From a virus: 57,174 nt of DNA. This document shows positions 19,887 through 27,849 of the stretch, one piece after another. Positions within the stretch are counted from its first letter, which is position 1, and every line of letters begins with the position of its first letter. The stretch is taken from IMG/VR virus record IMGVR_UViG_3300049995_000009, positions 1 to 57,174 of that record; one strand, 5' to 3'. The notes below the pieces were generated by a model, which did not search any database, had not been told where the DNA came from, and saw only the letters and a program-made list of their open reading frames with translations. Position numbers and translations under genes: made by a program.

Positions 19887-21202
19887 ATAAAATGAAAGTA
19901 ATTTTACTAGTTCTTGTAGTATTGTTTCTAGTCGTGGATTGCGTTGCTCCACGACCTACGCCAATCACGTCGCCTGTTTCGCCATTGGCGCAACCGTCAT
20001 GGACGCCGATTCCGACGCGCGTCCCGATTGTGGTTGTGCCGGGGAATATGTTACAAGACGCATCTGTTGAAGGCCCATACCACAGCGATGGCGTTCATAG
20101 CGAAGTCAACACGAGTTACGCATGGCGAGCATGGTACAGTTGCAAGGGCGACCTGTCAGTTTGTGTCCCTCCCTGTATACCCGGTTCGCCAGGATGTAAT
20201 ATTCCCTGCCCGTCAAATTGTTCTAACTGCAAAGTTGACTATGGCTGCTACTGGAAGCGCCCAGAGTTCAACCCGTTTTCTTTCGATAAGGCGGCTTATC
20301 GTGTCCACAGTGGAGATATGGCGCAATCTCATTTCACCTATGGCGGAATGGGACTCGGCGGAATCTATCAGACCGTCACCGTCACATTGGGCACTCGGCT
20401 AAGATTCTCAGCATTTATGGAGACCTGGCAATGCTACGACTACGGCGTTGCCTGCGATTGGGGCCGCAAGTCGGATCAGCCAAGCGACATGCACACAAGA
20501 ATCGGGATTGACCCGACGGGCGGAACAGATCCAAACAGCGCCGCTATCGTTTGGTCGCCTGAGAAAGCAGCATTTGACCAATGGGTAGAGTTCTCTGTGA
20601 TAGCACAAGCACAATCAAATAAGGTGACGGTGTTCACGCAATGCGGGCCGACATTCGACTGGGCACGCAAGAACAATGACTGCTACATTGACGACCTGGC
20701 GCTGGTTTCTCTTGACCCTGTGCCGCCGACGCCAACGCCGACTGTAACCAATACGCCGACGCCGACTAAGACGCCGACGATCACGCCAACGGCAAGGCCA
20801 ACTGTGACGCCTGGGGCGACCTGGACGCCGATTCCGGGGATTACTTTGACATGCCAATTGACCCTGACGCAGCGTGTGTATGTGCTGTTGCCGCCCAATG
20901 CTGGCCCAGCTTGGATAACTGCAACCGCGCCGATACTTGCGCAACTGGGATGGAGCATTGGCTATAGCGCCGTTGATGCCTGTCTCAATTCGTGCGGCGG
21001 GCGGGTGACACTGGCAGTGAACGCGCAAGATTGGGGCTGCAACTTGGCTAAAGCCTGCGTCCCGTCTTGTGGCAATTCAGCGTATGTGCCACTCTCGGCA
21101 GAGACGCCACAAGACCTGGCGCTGGCGCTGGAGCGTTACCCGGCATGGTTGCATGAGGCGAAAGTGTTTGGATTGTGCTTGCCATTAATGATGAGGCCAT
21201 GA
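19883..21202 (+). CDS. Secreted surface protein with Pro/Thr linker
   Basis: A 439-residue protein with an N-terminal hydrophobic signal (about 5-20, followed by Cys and a Pro/Thr-rich stretch), so it is exported and possibly lipid-anchored. Residues about 50-270 form a Cys-rich, beta-rich domain resembling carbohydrate-binding jelly rolls (LGGIYQTVTVTLGTRLRFSA). Then comes a linker of Thr-Pro repeats (about 275-315) and a C-terminal domain with paired Cys. Thr/Pro linkers of this kind are characteristic of Chloroflexota secreted proteins. It starts right at the end of the pentamer array; a second ATG three codons later is possible. It may be a lysogenic-conversion factor. Confidence 0.6.
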   Translation: MDKMKVILLVLVVLFLVVDCVAPRPTPITSPVSPLAQPSWTPIPTRVPIVVVPGNMLQDASVEGPYHSDGVHSEVNTSYAWRAWYSCKGDLSVCVPPCIPGSPGCNIPCPSNCSNCKVDYGCYWKRPEFNPFSFDKAAYRVHSGDMAQSHFTYGGMGLGGIYQTVTVTLGTRLRFSAFMETWQCYDYGVACDWGRKSDQPSDMHTRIGIDPTGGTDPNSAAIVWSPEKAAFDQWVEFSVIAQAQSNKVTVFTQCGPTFDWARKNNDCYIDDLALVSLDPVPPTPTPTVTNTPTPTKTPTITPTARPTVTPGATWTPIPGITLTCQLTLTQRVYVLLPPNAGPAWITATAPILAQLGWSIGYSAVDACLNSCGGRVTLAVNAQDWGCNLAKACVPSCGNSAYVPLSAETPQDLALALERYPAWLHEAKVFGLCLPLMMRP

Positions 21203-21203
21203 C

Positions 21204-21857
21204 ATGACTGACGAACCGAAAGTTGTCAATGAATATTACAGGCGACAAATCGCCTCTATTCGCGCCATACTGGACGATATGGATGCAGTGCTAGAGAAGG
21301 ATGTTACTGGCGCAGGAATTCCATGTCATCCGTGGTCACAACTAGACCCGCGCTGGGGCGATGATTTGCTCGGCCTGGCTACCGACAGGCGATATACCCT
21401 CGCCGCTTATGGCTGTCTCTTGACGTGCTTTGCAACGGCGACAGAGATGAATCCTGCCGAGTTGAATGAATGGCTTAAACAGCGCAAGGCATTTGTGGAC
21501 AATGGTGAGGGACAATTCAATCTGATTATTTTAGACAGTTTCGCGCCATTGGGGTTTCGCCTAGCCAAAGATGTTTGGTGCTTGAAACTTACCGCTCCCG
21601 TTGCCGATGCTTCTCAATGTTTGGCGAGCGGTGGATTAATCATTGTGGGTGTCAGTCACTTGGGTATCACAGATAAGGTGCAACACTACATTCGCATCAC
21701 AAAACTTTCCGCCGATGGCGATACGGTAGAGATTATAGACCCGCTGCGCAATCCAGGCGATGAGGTCGTTTCTGGCGTGGCACAGTATGGCAACAAGTGG
21801 GGCAATGACCCGGCGCATGTGTTTTTGCGCGTCTTGTTCTATGAGGCGGTGAAATGA
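21204..21857 (+). CDS. C39-like cysteine peptidase / endolysin candidate
   Basis: A 217-residue protein. The segment PCHPWSQLDPRWGDDLLG (40-57) followed by YTLAAYGCLLTCFATATE (about 64-81) is typical of the peptidase C39-like fold, with Cys71 as nucleophile. The later VQHYIRI supplies His and EIIDP supplies Asp. Such domains serve as peptidoglycan hydrolases or peptidases in phages. With two holin-like genes upstream it is the best lysin candidate. It has no signal peptide, so it would need holin-made holes. Confidence 0.7.
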   Translation: MTDEPKVVNEYYRRQIASIRAILDDMDAVLEKDVTGAGIPCHPWSQLDPRWGDDLLGLATDRRYTLAAYGCLLTCFATATEMNPAELNEWLKQRKAFVDNGEGQFNLIILDSFAPLGFRLAKDVWCLKLTAPVADASQCLASGGLIIVGVSHLGITDKVQHYIRITKLSADGDTVEIIDPLRNPGDEVVSGVAQYGNKWGNDPAHVFLRVLFYEAVK

Positions 21858-22183
21858 CGCAACTACTTGAAAGCGACGTGGTAACCGCCCTGGACGAAGT
21901 CAAGGCTAGTTGCAGTACACAAACTTATGAACTACTGGAAGCTGTACTAACGAGTCAGGCACGCTTGATCGAGAGATTGCAGCGCGACAATATCACGATG
22001 AAAGAGAATGCTGGCTCGGCTTATTTCAATGTCATTTCATATAAGCCAACGGATACGCCAAGCGAAGTGGCGCATACAAAAGGTGATGATGAAGGCGCGG
22101 AGCGATGGCGGCCTTCTGGTGCATACGGTCTATCGTCAACGGGGCGAGATATTGGCTACACTGAGCAAAGCGTAACGGGATAA
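21854..22183 (+). CDS. Small hypothetical protein (109 aa)
   Basis: Coupled to the lysin gene by an ATGA overlap. The first half is helical with a possible coiled coil (ALDEVKASCSTQTYELLEAV, IERLQRDN); the second half is polar and probably disordered. It may be a lysis accessory or spanin-like partner, but it lacks a membrane segment. Function unknown. Confidence 0.5.
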   Translation: MTQLLESDVVTALDEVKASCSTQTYELLEAVLTSQARLIERLQRDNITMKENAGSAYFNVISYKPTDTPSEVAHTKGDDEGAERWRPSGAYGLSSTGRDIGYTEQSVTG

Positions 22184-22185
22184 AC

Positions 22186-23277
22186 ATGATGACTGACGCA
22201 ATCGAGTGGACGCCGGTTGTCGTGAGGTTGGGCAGTCTGTCGCATTGGGCAGAGAATCCCGTCACGCTGACGAAGGCGCAAGCCAGGAAGTTGCTAAGGT
22301 CAACAGAGAAGTTAGGCCGTATGCAAACGCTCGCAATCGGCCCGACGAATGGAGATGGCAAGCATCCGCTCTATGATGGGCACCAGCGTGTCAACGTCTG
22401 GGGCGGCGCGTTCGGCATGGACTTGCAGGTAAACGCGCTGCAATCATCGCGCCCGCTGACCGACGATGAACGGCACGCAGTCCCGGTCATGCTGCGCACG
22501 GCAACTGGTTCGCTTGATTGGGATGTGCTGTCTAGTTGGCCCGCCGAGAGCCTGACGCAATGGGGCATGGATGACAACCTGCTTACCGACTGGAAGCGCG
22601 ATATTGCGGCGTTGGGCAATCTGATTGAGAGCGAGGAGGCGGATACAGAAGAGACGCGGATAGGTCACGAGGGCCGTTTATATAATGCTGGCGAGGGACA
22701 TGAAATCGAACCGTTCAAACTCGCTTACAGAGTAGAAGCTATCTACAAGTCGCGCGGCAAACTTGCGCTTGATTTATTTTCTGGTGCTGGACAATTGGCG
22801 GCGTGGTATCGCAGACGATTTGAGCGCATTGTCACGGTTGACAAAAACTATGATGTGGGCGATGTAGATTATAGCATGTCCGCTCTATCGTTTATTAAGA
22901 ATCTTTTGCGGAATTATCTTGATTTTGACTTTGTAGACCTTGATGACGAAGGTTGTCCGCACGAGGAAATCAAAGCCTTGTTTGCTTTCCTGTCTGGAAA
23001 AAAGGCAGACTCTTTTGTGTTGGCGTTGACAGATGGGCAGGGCTTGAATTTGAAGTGTAGAGGGCATTTCAATCCAGAGACATATTTGCTAGATGGGGAG
23101 CAGCGGAAGGCAACACAAGAGGATTATGAGCGATTCGAGGAGATGGTAACTGGATTTATTGAACGATGTGCGAATCGGAACGGTTTTGCGGGCACGCAAT
23201 TATCAAGTTATCGCGGGCGCGAGGGCAATGTGGTGTATCAGACCTGGCTTATAGAAACTCTGCCAAGTCTCGCTTGA
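22186..23277 (+). CDS. ParB/Srx-like domain fused to a Rossmann methyltransferase-like domain
   Basis: A 363-residue protein. Residues about 5-95 match the ParB-like nuclease or ATPase fold of phage proteins (VRLGSLSHWAENP, GRMQTLAIGP, HPLYDGHQRVNVW). After a linker, about 180-345 begins with a classic SAM-binding motif (LALDLFSGAGQLAAWY) followed by an acidic strand end (IVTVDKN). No DPPY or Cys motif of DNA methylases is clear, so the substrate is open. Fusions of ParB-like domains to methylases occur in phages. It converges with the radical SAM gene, overlapping by 29 bases. Confidence 0.6.
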   Translation: MMTDAIEWTPVVVRLGSLSHWAENPVTLTKAQARKLLRSTEKLGRMQTLAIGPTNGDGKHPLYDGHQRVNVWGGAFGMDLQVNALQSSRPLTDDERHAVPVMLRTATGSLDWDVLSSWPAESLTQWGMDDNLLTDWKRDIAALGNLIESEEADTEETRIGHEGRLYNAGEGHEIEPFKLAYRVEAIYKSRGKLALDLFSGAGQLAAWYRRRFERIVTVDKNYDVGDVDYSMSALSFIKNLLRNYLDFDFVDLDDEGCPHEEIKALFAFLSGKKADSFVLALTDGQGLNLKCRGHFNPETYLLDGEQRKATQEDYERFEEMVTGFIERCANRNGFAGTQLSSYRGREGNVVYQTWLIETLPSLA

Positions 23278-24025
23278 TGTAATACTGTCGATCAACTGAA
23301 TTGGCCGACTTGACCGCATCGGGATTTGTTTGGCGGCGATAGCCGAGAGACTCTAACAACTGAATAGCCGAGCATCCAAATGAGCGCCAATCAATCATCT
23401 TGGCAATCGGGTGATAGTTCATTTTGCCGACTTTGAACAAGTCTACAAAGTTATGCGTGCGTCGAATGAGTTCTAGCGATTCTTGTGGATCAATGACCGG
23501 CTCAAGGCTGACCCAGGTCGGGATTCCGGTTTGATGAAATGCAGAGATTGCATAGATGCGGTCGGCTGGTGATGCGGCTCTCGGTTCCCATTCTAGCCAA
23601 CGGTCATCGTCGCCTGTGAATGTGAGTGTTGTTGCAAACGCATCGCCAGGGCGGAATAGATCAATGTCACGCAGAGCGCGCGTACCGCCTTTGGTCAGTG
23701 TGCAAGTTCTGAATCCGTGGCGATGCAATGTCACAATGGTCTTGCGCGTGGTTTGTTCTTTTACATCTAAATGCTGATATGGGTCACAGGTGAATGACAA
23801 GAGCACCTGCCCATGCTTGCCAAGCCTTGATAGTTGCGCCGCTTCTTTTTCGAGTAGCGCGTCAAAGTTCTTGCGCGGCTTGCTGATTGAGAAATCGGGG
23901 CGCTCTTTGAATGTTGCGGAGGGAGCATAACAATAGATGCAAGCGTGGTCACAACCTGCGTATGGATTGCAGGCGAGCGCGGCATACTCGCGGGCACGGC
24001 CCGCTGGCTCATAGATAAGAGGCAT
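23249..24025 (-). CDS. SplB-like radical SAM protein
   Basis: A 258-residue protein with the radical SAM cluster motif CxxxCxxC in GCDHACIYCYAP (Cys25, Cys29, Cys32) and the family features of spore photoproduct lyase-like proteins (NPYAGCDHAC, LSFTCDPYQ, EPVIDP). SplB repairs spore photoproduct in DNA; the many relatives outside spore formers have unknown targets. It is one of only two minus-strand genes in the rightward late region, a moron-like position. AGGATAAAAA precedes the ATG. Confidence 0.8.
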   Translation of the reverse strand: MPLIYEPAGRAREYAALACNPYAGCDHACIYCYAPSATFKERPDFSISKPRKNFDALLEKEAAQLSRLGKHGQVLLSFTCDPYQHLDVKEQTTRKTIVTLHRHGFRTCTLTKGGTRALRDIDLFRPGDAFATTLTFTGDDDRWLEWEPRAASPADRIYAISAFHQTGIPTWVSLEPVIDPQESLELIRRTHNFVDLFKVGKMNYHPIAKMIDWRSFGCSAIQLLESLGYRRQTNPDAVKSANSVDRQYYIKRDLAEFL

Positions 24026-24071
24026 TTTTTATCCTGGCAGTGGTGACGGGATGCCAGCCCGATGGCGGTGA

Positions 24072-24278
24072 CTATGTGAGCGACTCGTTGCATTTGGGAC
24101 ACCGGTCGCCCTTTACGAACTTTCCGCCTGGGCCGGTTCCCTTTCCGCTCCATCCGCAAGAGCAATCTGGCAACTCTGCGGTGCTGGCCGTTACATCGTT
24201 TTTTCCAGCAAAGTATCCATGAAGCGGACAATTGTTATCGTCGCCTTGATACTTTTTGCAAGTACATTTTTTGCTCAT
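24072..24278 (-). CDS. Zinc-binding small protein under a structured leader
   Basis: A 68-residue protein from ATG 24276-24278; the longer in-frame start would read through the structured leader. It has many Cys (KKCTCKKY, CPLHG, CSCGW, CPKC), enough for two zinc sites. It is preceded by a promoter and a leader with the same architecture as that of the replication operon, and followed by the radical SAM gene. It could be a regulator or metal-binding accessory. No family recognised. Confidence 0.6.
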   Translation of the reverse strand: MSKKCTCKKYQGDDNNCPLHGYFAGKNDVTASTAELPDCSCGWSGKGTGPGGKFVKGDRCPKCNESLT

Positions 24279-24304
24279 TTTCCTGTTCCTTTGAGAAATG
24301 GAGC

Positions 24305-24399
24305 GGCCCGTCTCGGATTGTGCGCCTGCTGAGGACACACCGCCGAAACGGGCCACATGGGAAATAAAAACGCGCCAACTCGGTTTTGTGTCCTCAGCA
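24305..24399 (-). ncRNA. Structured 5' leader RNA, second copy of the kissing-loop/pseudoknot layout
   Basis: Read on the minus strand from about 24399, the RNA starts with a hairpin whose loop is CTGAGGA. A 12-bp stem follows (24343-24354 with 24305-24316, one G-T pair) enclosing a hairpin whose loop holds TCCTCAG. The segments 24388-24399 and 24327-24338 are perfect 12-base complements, so the first hairpin can pair across the stem. Order and spacing match the leader at 7867-8018 although the sequences differ. The stem ends 26 bases before the ATG of the zinc protein. Confidence 0.6.
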
Positions 24400-24404
24400 C
24401 AGAT

Positions 24405-24433
24405 AGCATAGCACGAATCGGGCTGTGTGTCAA
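24405..24433 (-). promoter_or_regulatory. Promoter of the zinc-protein leader
   Basis: On the minus strand TTGACA (24428-24433) and TATGCT (24405-24410) are 17 bp apart. The expected start at about 24398 coincides with the first base pairs of the structured leader, as at 8018. Confidence 0.75.
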
Positions 24434-24452
24434 CAAGGTGTAACTATTCATT

Positions 24453-24959
24453 ATGGAAAGTAATAACGACAGTTCTACAGCGAGAAACAGAGGCGGGAAA
24501 CCATTTATAAAGGGCGATCCACGTATAAATCGCAAGGGCCGACCCAAATCATTTGATGCTCTGCGCGAACTCGCCAAGCAGATAGCGCATGAGGTCGCCA
24601 CGGCAAAAGATGAGCATGGCGTTATACAACCCATCATCATGGATGGTCACAAAGTCACAAATGCCGAGATGGTGATGCGAGCATGGCTGAAGTCGGGCAA
24701 GCCGCAATTGCAGCAGGGCTTTATTGAGATTGCGTTCGGCAAAGTGCCGACGCCGATTGAAATACGCGACTGGCGAGAGGCGGCAAAAGCAAGTGGTATT
24801 GAGAATCCAGATGAGGCGTTGAATGAAATCGTCGGTATCATCGCTGCCCGTATGGCAAGAGCAAATGATAGCGGAGGCGATAGAGAAGGCGAAGGCACTG
24901 AGACCACGATTAGTGAAACAGTGGCGGCCCCGTCCAACGCAGACGCCGCCGCCGGGTAA
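24453..24959 (+). CDS. Terminase small subunit-like protein
   Basis: A 168-residue protein. The segment GGKPFIKGDPRINRKGRPKS (13-33) is the basic signature of DUF5681-type phage proteins that sit before the large terminase. A helical DNA-binding part follows (about 33-90), then a polar Ala/Asp-rich tail. In phages the small subunit recognises the packaging site and feeds DNA to the large subunit. It overlaps the large-subunit gene by 137 bases. The start has only a distant AAGG site. Confidence 0.7.
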   Translation: MESNNDSSTARNRGGKPFIKGDPRINRKGRPKSFDALRELAKQIAHEVATAKDEHGVIQPIIMDGHKVTNAEMVMRAWLKSGKPQLQQGFIEIAFGKVPTPIEIRDWREAAKASGIENPDEALNEIVGIIAARMARANDSGGDREGEGTETTISETVAAPSNADAAAG

Positions 24960-26100
24960 CTGGCGCGTATGGCTATTACTGGCTGGGCGTGGATTCGGCA
25001 AAACACGCACGATCAATGAATGGGCTATGACGCAAGCCAAACCAGGAACACGAGGCGCAATCGTGGCTGCAACAGCAGCAGATGTCAGAGATGTGATGAT
25101 TGAGGGGGATAGCGGGCTGCATACGATAGCGCCGTGGATAAACTACGAGCCAAGCAAGCGGCGCGTGACTTGGCCGAATGGCGCAACGGCGACAATGTTC
25201 TCTGCTGACGAGCCCGATAGGTTGCGCGGGCCACAATTCCATTGGGCGATTTGTGATGAACTTGCAGCATGGCGTCATCCGATTGCATTTGACATGCTCA
25301 TGCTCGGCTTGCGATTGGGAACTGACCCGCGCTGCGCCGTGGCAACGACACCACGCCCAACGCGCATTATCAAGGACTTATCAACCGCGCCGACAACAGT
25401 TGTAACGCGCGGTTCAACATACGACAATAGAGACAACCTTGCGCCTGCATTCTTTGAGCAAATCGTATCACAGTATGAAGGTACTCGATTAGGGCGACAA
25501 GAAATCAACGCAGAGATACTTGATGATGTTCCGGGTGCATTATGGAATCGCAAGATGCTTGATGATACTCGCGTATCACAGGCGCCACAGCTAACGCGCA
25601 TCGTGGTTGCAGTTGACCCAGAGGCAACGGCGACAGAGACAAGCGCAGAGACAGGGATAGGCGCGGCTGGATTGGGGATTGACCATCATGGCTATGTTCT
25701 GGAGGATAGAACAATCAAGGGCAGTCCCTTGACATGGGCAACGCAGGCCGTGTCTCTATTTCATATTCTGAAAGCCGACCGCATTATATACGAAGCCAAT
25801 CAGGGCGGCGATATGGTTGCACATACATTGCGCAGTGTTGACCCCAATGTACCGCTTAAGGCAGTCCATGCCAGCAAGGGCAAACAGGCTAGAGCTGAAC
25901 CAATTGCAGCACTTTATGAACAAGGGAAGGCGCATCATGTCGGTATATTTGCAGACCTGGAAGACCAGTTATGCAACTGGACTCCGAACAGTGGACAACC
26001 ATCGCCGGACAGACTTGACTGGCTAGTATGGGCGCTGACTGAACTTATGATAGGCAGCGGAACTTCTTGGACAGAGGATGATCCCTTTGCAGGATGGTGA
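24823..26100 (+). CDS. terL: Terminase large subunit (ATPase and nuclease)
   Basis: A 425-residue protein of the Terminase_6/17 type. The N-terminal ATPase has Walker A GRGFGKT (about 55-61), Walker B in FHWAICDELAAW (about 140-150) and a coupling motif ATTPRP. The C-terminal RNase H-like nuclease has AVDPEA (about 265), a middle acidic YEANQGGD and DRLDWLVWAL. It powers packaging of DNA into the procapsid. GAGGCG precedes the ATG; an internal ATG 14 codons in is possible. It is directly followed by the portal gene. Confidence 0.93.
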   Translation: MKSSVSSLPVWQEQMIAEAIEKAKALRPRLVKQWRPRPTQTPPPGNWRVWLLLAGRGFGKTRTINEWAMTQAKPGTRGAIVAATAADVRDVMIEGDSGLHTIAPWINYEPSKRRVTWPNGATATMFSADEPDRLRGPQFHWAICDELAAWRHPIAFDMLMLGLRLGTDPRCAVATTPRPTRIIKDLSTAPTTVVTRGSTYDNRDNLAPAFFEQIVSQYEGTRLGRQEINAEILDDVPGALWNRKMLDDTRVSQAPQLTRIVVAVDPEATATETSAETGIGAAGLGIDHHGYVLEDRTIKGSPLTWATQAVSLFHILKADRIIYEANQGGDMVAHTLRSVDPNVPLKAVHASKGKQARAEPIAALYEQGKAHHVGIFADLEDQLCNWTPNSGQPSPDRLDWLVWALTELMIGSGTSWTEDDPFAGW

Positions 26101-26103
26101 TAC

Positions 26104-27561
26104 ATGGGACTAAGGCAGACGATAGGAAATGCAATAAAATTCTTTTTGCAACAAGACGAGGCATTTGATACCGAATATCAAAGCCGTCTAGAGAAATATG
26201 AGGCATTGCGAAGGCTTGTACGTGGCGAACACAAGAAAAGTCTCAAGGTCAAGTTTGATCAGTTCGATGACAATATTGCGCTAAATTTTACGGGACTTGT
26301 TATTGATCGCTCTGTTTCAATGCTGTTTGGCAAGGGGATTGAATTCGATTTCGGCGAAGAAGCAAAACAAAATATCATGGTTTTGCCGCGCCTAATTGCC
26401 CTTCATCCAGGGCGAATGACAATCGAAACCGACCCCGAAGATTATGAGCGAATAACGGAATATCGCGTTCGATTTGATTGTACTGTTACTGGAAGCGATG
26501 GAAAGGAAATGGATGTTTCCCGACTGGAAACTATCTCGCGTGAAATTGCCGAAGAATCACAGGGCACGACAAGCGAGCAAGAACGCGCCCTTACAACTCC
26601 GCGCCAAGTAGAAACAGGAAACTGGATTATACGCGAGTTCAAATTAGATAAAACAACTCAAAATAAATGGCAACAGATAGGACAAGACATCCGGTGGGAA
26701 TATTCATTCCCACCCATTCTGCATTGGCAAAACCTGCCCGACCCAGAGGGGGCATACGGTCTTTCTGACATCGAGGGCATTGACCAAGCGCAAGACCGCC
26801 TAAATTTTATCAATAGCAATATCAGTAAAATCATTCGATTCTTTGCACATCCGATGCGATGGGGAAAGAATGTTGAAAAGAAAGATTTGCTAGATTCAGG
26901 CCCAGATAAATGGTTGCGTTTTACTGGAGAAACGGCGGCGGTGGGACAACTTGATGCTATTGGGGACTTAGTGAGTAGTCGAAACTTTGCCATTGACATT
27001 CGGCAGGCGCTCTTTGATATTTCGCGCACTCAGGATATGAGTAATCTATTATTGAAAAGTGGGCAACTTACCGATTTCGGTCTACATGTTGCAATGTGGG
27101 ACGCGCTGAATAAGAACGAAACCAAGCGGGAATTATATGGCGATGCTATTCTTGAATTGAATCGCAGGCTCCTGGCATTTCGCCAAGAGGGACAGGGAGA
27201 GGATAGGGCAGAATATATTGATCTCGTTTATCGTGCCAACAAGTTACCCATATTCTTAGATCGTCTTGCATATTTTGGAAGCACTTACGGGACTTGTTAT
27301 ATAAAGATTGTCCCTGATGGCATTGAATTTGATGCGTCTGATACTGATTCGATTATTTGGCCTGACCCATTGCCCATTGATTCTATAGCGCAAACCAATG
27401 CGCTTGTGCAACAGGTCGGTGCGGGATTGGTGAGTAGGGAAACGGCAGCGCGTGAACTTGGACGAGATTGGGAAACCGAAGAAGAGCGTATGAATACGAC
27501 GGCGGTTAGTCAAACCAATGTCGGGGCTGAATTGCTAAAGTCTTTCAATCAGGGCAAATGA
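26104..27561 (+). CDS. Portal protein, SPP1 gp6-like, with a rearranged segment
   Basis: A 485-residue protein. Family hallmarks are present: DRSVSMLFGKGIEFDF (about 68-83), RLIALHPGRMTIETDP, NLPDPEGAYGLSDIEGIDQAQDRLN, LKSGQLTDFGLHVA and IIWPDPLP...LVSRETAARELG. It forms the dodecameric ring at the unique vertex. The segment EGQGED through PDGIE (about 362-408), containing YRANKLPIFLDRLAYFGSTY, normally follows GKGIEF near residue 85 in this family but here lies just before FDASDTDSIIWPDP. The pentapeptide GIEFD occurs at both sites. The gene is open throughout. Confidence 0.85.
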   Translation: MGLRQTIGNAIKFFLQQDEAFDTEYQSRLEKYEALRRLVRGEHKKSLKVKFDQFDDNIALNFTGLVIDRSVSMLFGKGIEFDFGEEAKQNIMVLPRLIALHPGRMTIETDPEDYERITEYRVRFDCTVTGSDGKEMDVSRLETISREIAEESQGTTSEQERALTTPRQVETGNWIIREFKLDKTTQNKWQQIGQDIRWEYSFPPILHWQNLPDPEGAYGLSDIEGIDQAQDRLNFINSNISKIIRFFAHPMRWGKNVEKKDLLDSGPDKWLRFTGETAAVGQLDAIGDLVSSRNFAIDIRQALFDISRTQDMSNLLLKSGQLTDFGLHVAMWDALNKNETKRELYGDAILELNRRLLAFRQEGQGEDRAEYIDLVYRANKLPIFLDRLAYFGSTYGTCYIKIVPDGIEFDASDTDSIIWPDPLPIDSIAQTNALVQQVGAGLVSRETAARELGRDWETEEERMNTTAVSQTNVGAELLKSFNQGK

Positions 27562-27582
27562 GATTTTGCGGAGGGGGCAGAA

Positions 27583-27831
27583 ATGCAGGATAACAATGCA
27601 ATTTTTGAAAAATTGTTCGCAGCGCATTTCCGGGGATTGGAATTGATTGCCCACAATACAGGAATCCGGGTTAATGTGAAAGAGGCGTGCCGGGAATATG
27701 GCGTTCAGGCAAAAGCCCCTAGCCGATATATCAAGACCCGGAAGGGAAAACGTCGTTATTGGCCGTATTTGACTAAAGAGCAAAAGCGGCAGGCAATTGT
27801 CAACGCCGTATTGAGGGAGGCACAGTCATAA
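27583..27831 (+). CDS. Small basic protein between portal and sugar cassette
   Basis: An 82-residue protein. A strong GGAGGGGGCAGAA site precedes the ATG, and nearly the same sequence is repeated before the next gene. The N-terminus is helical (NNAIFEKLFAAHFRGLELIA), the C-terminus very basic (YIKTRKGKRRYWPYLTKEQK). It could bind DNA or be a minor head component. No family recognised. Confidence 0.55.
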   Translation: MQDNNAIFEKLFAAHFRGLELIAHNTGIRVNVKEACREYGVQAKAPSRYIKTRKGKRRYWPYLTKEQKRQAIVNAVLREAQS

Positions 27832-27849
27832 TGTGTGGAGGGGGCAGAA

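Noticed and set aside
20615-21028. Minus-strand frames of 91-137 codons inside the secreted-protein gene
   Set aside because: They are created by the Thr-Pro repeat (read as Gly/Val or Arg-rich) and have no ribosome binding site or context.
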